From: Anaerolineae bacterium
Lineage (GTDB): Bacteria > Chloroflexota > Anaerolineae > Promineifilales > Promineifilaceae
Direction of reading: 5' to 3'
Assembly: GCA_007123775.1 (NCBI GenBank)
Contig: SLGK01000027.1
Span: 1 to 64,000 of the forward strand
DNA: 64,000 bases
The notes under the pieces are model-generated. The model had not been told where the DNA came from and ran no database searches. It worked only from the letters and a program-made list of their open reading frames with translations. The translations under genes were made by a program, and so were the position numbers. This document shows, in pieces, positions 62,592 to 64,000 of the stretch. The stretch's first letter is position 1; every line of letters begins with the position of its first letter.

Positions 62592-63173
62592 ATGAATGAT
62601 GGCTCAATACAGGCATGGGAAAAAGTAGCAAGTCAGGCGGCCGCAGATTATTATATCTTTCGGGCGCGTCGGGATAAAAGCCGTTCACCTCGAACGGGAA
62701 GGGTGCATGATGTCGTTGTTTTGGAATCGCCCGACTGGGTAAACATCGTCGCCGTTACGCCGGATGAACGGGTTTTGCTGGTGCGGCAGTACCGCCACGG
62801 CACGGAAGAAATCACGCTAGAAATTCCGGGTGGCATGGTTGATGCGGGGGAGCCTCCGGAAACGGCCGCTAAACGGGAACTAAAAGAGGAGACGGGTTAC
62901 GAGGCCGAACGCTGGCACTACCTGGGCCAGGTGAAGCCCAATCCTGCTTTCATGGACAACAGGTGCCACACCTTCCTCGCGCTAGACGCGGTGCAAACCG
63001 GGCCACCCAGCTTTGACGGGTCGGAGGATATTGAGGTGCTAACGGCCGATCTCAATCAGGTGAGCGATATGGTACAAGACGGCCGTATCGCTAATTCCCT
63101 GGTTGTGGCCGCCTTTTACCATCTGGACCACTACAACAACGTTAGCATAACGGCTACCGGGTCATCAATCTGA
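62592..63173 (+). CDS. Nudix hydrolase, ADP-ribose pyrophosphatase-like
   Basis: A 193-residue enzyme with a full Nudix box GGMVDAGEPPETAAKRELKEETGY (GX5EX7REUXEEXGU). The preceding strands (VLLVRQYRHGTEEITLEIPGG) and following GQVKPNPAFMDNRCHTFLA match the ADP-ribose/nucleotide-sugar pyrophosphatase subfamily. It hydrolyses NDP linked to another group; ADP-ribose is the likeliest substrate. It is divergent from the SDR gene. Confidence 0.92.
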   Translation: MNDGSIQAWEKVASQAAADYYIFRARRDKSRSPRTGRVHDVVVLESPDWVNIVAVTPDERVLLVRQYRHGTEEITLEIPGGMVDAGEPPETAAKRELKEETGYEAERWHYLGQVKPNPAFMDNRCHTFLALDAVQTGPPSFDGSEDIEVLTADLNQVSDMVQDGRIANSLVVAAFYHLDHYNNVSITATGSSI

Positions 63174-63272
63174 GGCGCGGTCAGGTCTTGGGCATAGTTT
63201 TTGTACATCACCCCGGCCGGAAAGCCTTCAACCACTTTATATTTAGGCTATGTCCTGCTACTATTGTGAGGT

Positions 63273-64000
63273 ATGGACAAAAAAGCAGTTGACCAGCTAT
63301 CAGTTGATGAGTTACAGCAGGCACTCTACCGCAAGAAGCGAGATGTCCGCCGTACCCGCCTGCAACGGCTGCGGCAGCAAGGGCGTGTGCTGGATGTGGC
63401 CGGGCTGACACCACAGGAACCACCCCCGCTGCCCCAGGCGCGCCCGCAGGCGAAACCGTCAGGGGCAATGCGCTACTATACGCTGGTCGATGGGGCAGAA
63501 GCCGAAGCAGAGACAAAGGCAGATGGGGAAACAGTAGACGAGACAACAGCGAGCGAGAATGGCACAGCCGCTCAAACCCAACCGGCCCGCTGGCGCTGGG
63601 CGCTTAACAAACTACTGCTGGTGGTCGAAGTAACGGCCGTTATTGCTCTGCTCGTCGTGGTGTATACGCTGTGGCAAACCACCCAGGAGCTAAACCAGGA
63701 ATTGGCCGCTGCCCAGCGGGTCGAAAGCCAGAGCGTGGCCCTGCCCACGCCTACCGCCACGCCCGTCATTGGCGTCGTCGTTTTGCCGTCGGGCCACAAA
63801 CCGCCGGTAGACGGCCGTTCCCCCGAACCGGGCGAAGCGGGCGACATCCCGGCCCACCTGCTGCCGGCCATCAATGCCTATCAGCCGCCCCCCATCCCCA
63901 CGCCCGGCCCCGAACAGGCCCGCCGCATCCAGATACCGGCCATTGACGTAGACAGCGTCATTGTCCAGGGAGATGATTGGGAGCAGCTCAAGAAAGGGGT
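63273..64000 (+). CDS. Sortase, N-terminal part (runs off the window)
   Basis: This frame is not in the ORF track because it has no stop before the edge. It begins MDKKAVDQLSVDELQQALYRKKRD, has an Ala/Glu-rich cytoplasmic region, one transmembrane helix (LLLVVEVTAVIALLVVVYTLW), a Pro-rich spacer, and then RIQIPAIDVDSVIVQG, the entry to the sortase barrel (usual IPKIGVDxxVV). Sortases join secreted proteins to the wall or pili. The catalytic His, Cys and Arg lie beyond the window, so the class (D or E likely) cannot be settled. Confidence 0.8.
   Translation, partial: MDKKAVDQLSVDELQQALYRKKRDVRRTRLQRLRQQGRVLDVAGLTPQEPPPLPQARPQAKPSGAMRYYTLVDGAEAEAETKADGETVDETTASENGTAAQTQPARWRWALNKLLLVVEVTAVIALLVVVYTLWQTTQELNQELAAAQRVESQSVALPTPTATPVIGVVVLPSGHKPPVDGRSPEPGEAGDIPAHLLPAINAYQPPPIPTPGPEQARRIQIPAIDVDSVIVQGDDWEQLKKG

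Noticed and set aside
1-64000. ACGGCCGT as an operator for one transcription factor
   Set aside because: Most copies are inside coding regions in every frame and strand, so ordinary promoter regulation does not explain them.

Overview
The window reads as a chromosomal segment of a Chloroflexota bacterium, most like the Anaerolineae or a neighbouring class. The assignment is an inference from several things. It has moderately high GC and an F420-type luciferase-like oxidoreductase. Secreted proteins carry Pro/Thr-rich linkers, and two of them end in a YLPL/YLPV tail. MinCDE sits with RodA, there is a bacterial Elp3, and a sortase begins at the right edge. No rRNA, phage, insertion sequence or CRISPR array was seen.

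Layout. 0-3.5 kb: a secreted SH3/beta-propeller protein, ftsZ, and a 70-residue BldC/excisionase-like HTH gene. 3.6-9.9 kb: a MEMO1-family protein coupled to an FHA membrane protein, a truncated Nudix gene, a CoA-transferase divergent from an amidase, a VapBC-type toxin-antitoxin pair and an SGNH hydrolase. 10-17 kb: an AAA+ ATPase, gyrA, a GcvT-like protein and an Fe-S protein. 17.1-21.8 kb: minC-minD-minE-rodA-gltX. 21.9-26.1 kb: tRNA-Gln(CTG), Elp3, an LLM oxidoreductase, tRNA-Glu(TTC) and a double GNAT protein. 26.2-36.5 kb: a secreted beta-helix protein, then a THUMP methyltransferase, der, cdaR-cdaA (cyclic di-AMP synthesis), a long TPR protein and argF. 37-43.8 kb: lipoproteins (DUF3048, parvulin-like), a photolyase-N-like protein, an MFS transporter, hutI and small membrane or secreted proteins. 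43.9-62.5 kb: a surface-glycan region with seven glycosyltransferases, a large membrane protein, a DUF2079 protein, an FG-GAP protein and small coiled-coil accessory proteins, much of it one tightly overlapping minus-strand operon. 62.6-64 kb: a Nudix hydrolase and the start of a sortase.

Cell-envelope growth is the dominant theme: FtsZ, Min, RodA, c-di-AMP, polysaccharide assembly and surface proteins. The HTH gene beside ftsZ and the minC operon share repeated TTGTTGTA words in their upstream regions, which suggests common regulation (inference).

Two genome-scale signals stand out beyond the genes. First, the palindrome ACGGCCGT, often extended to GAAACGGCCGTTTC, occurs about a hundred times by hand count. 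It lies mostly inside genes, in all reading frames, and leaves TAV, NGR or RPF in the proteins; it resembles the cyanobacterial HIP1 phenomenon. Second, most intergenic gaps hold imperfect hairpins built from roughly 7-8 bp tandem words (CGTAAAA, TACGCAC, GTGGCGG and others). In two cases these run into a gene and supply its C-terminal codons (minE, cdaR). A 36-nt inverted repeat is also found in two copies, each just after a stop codon.
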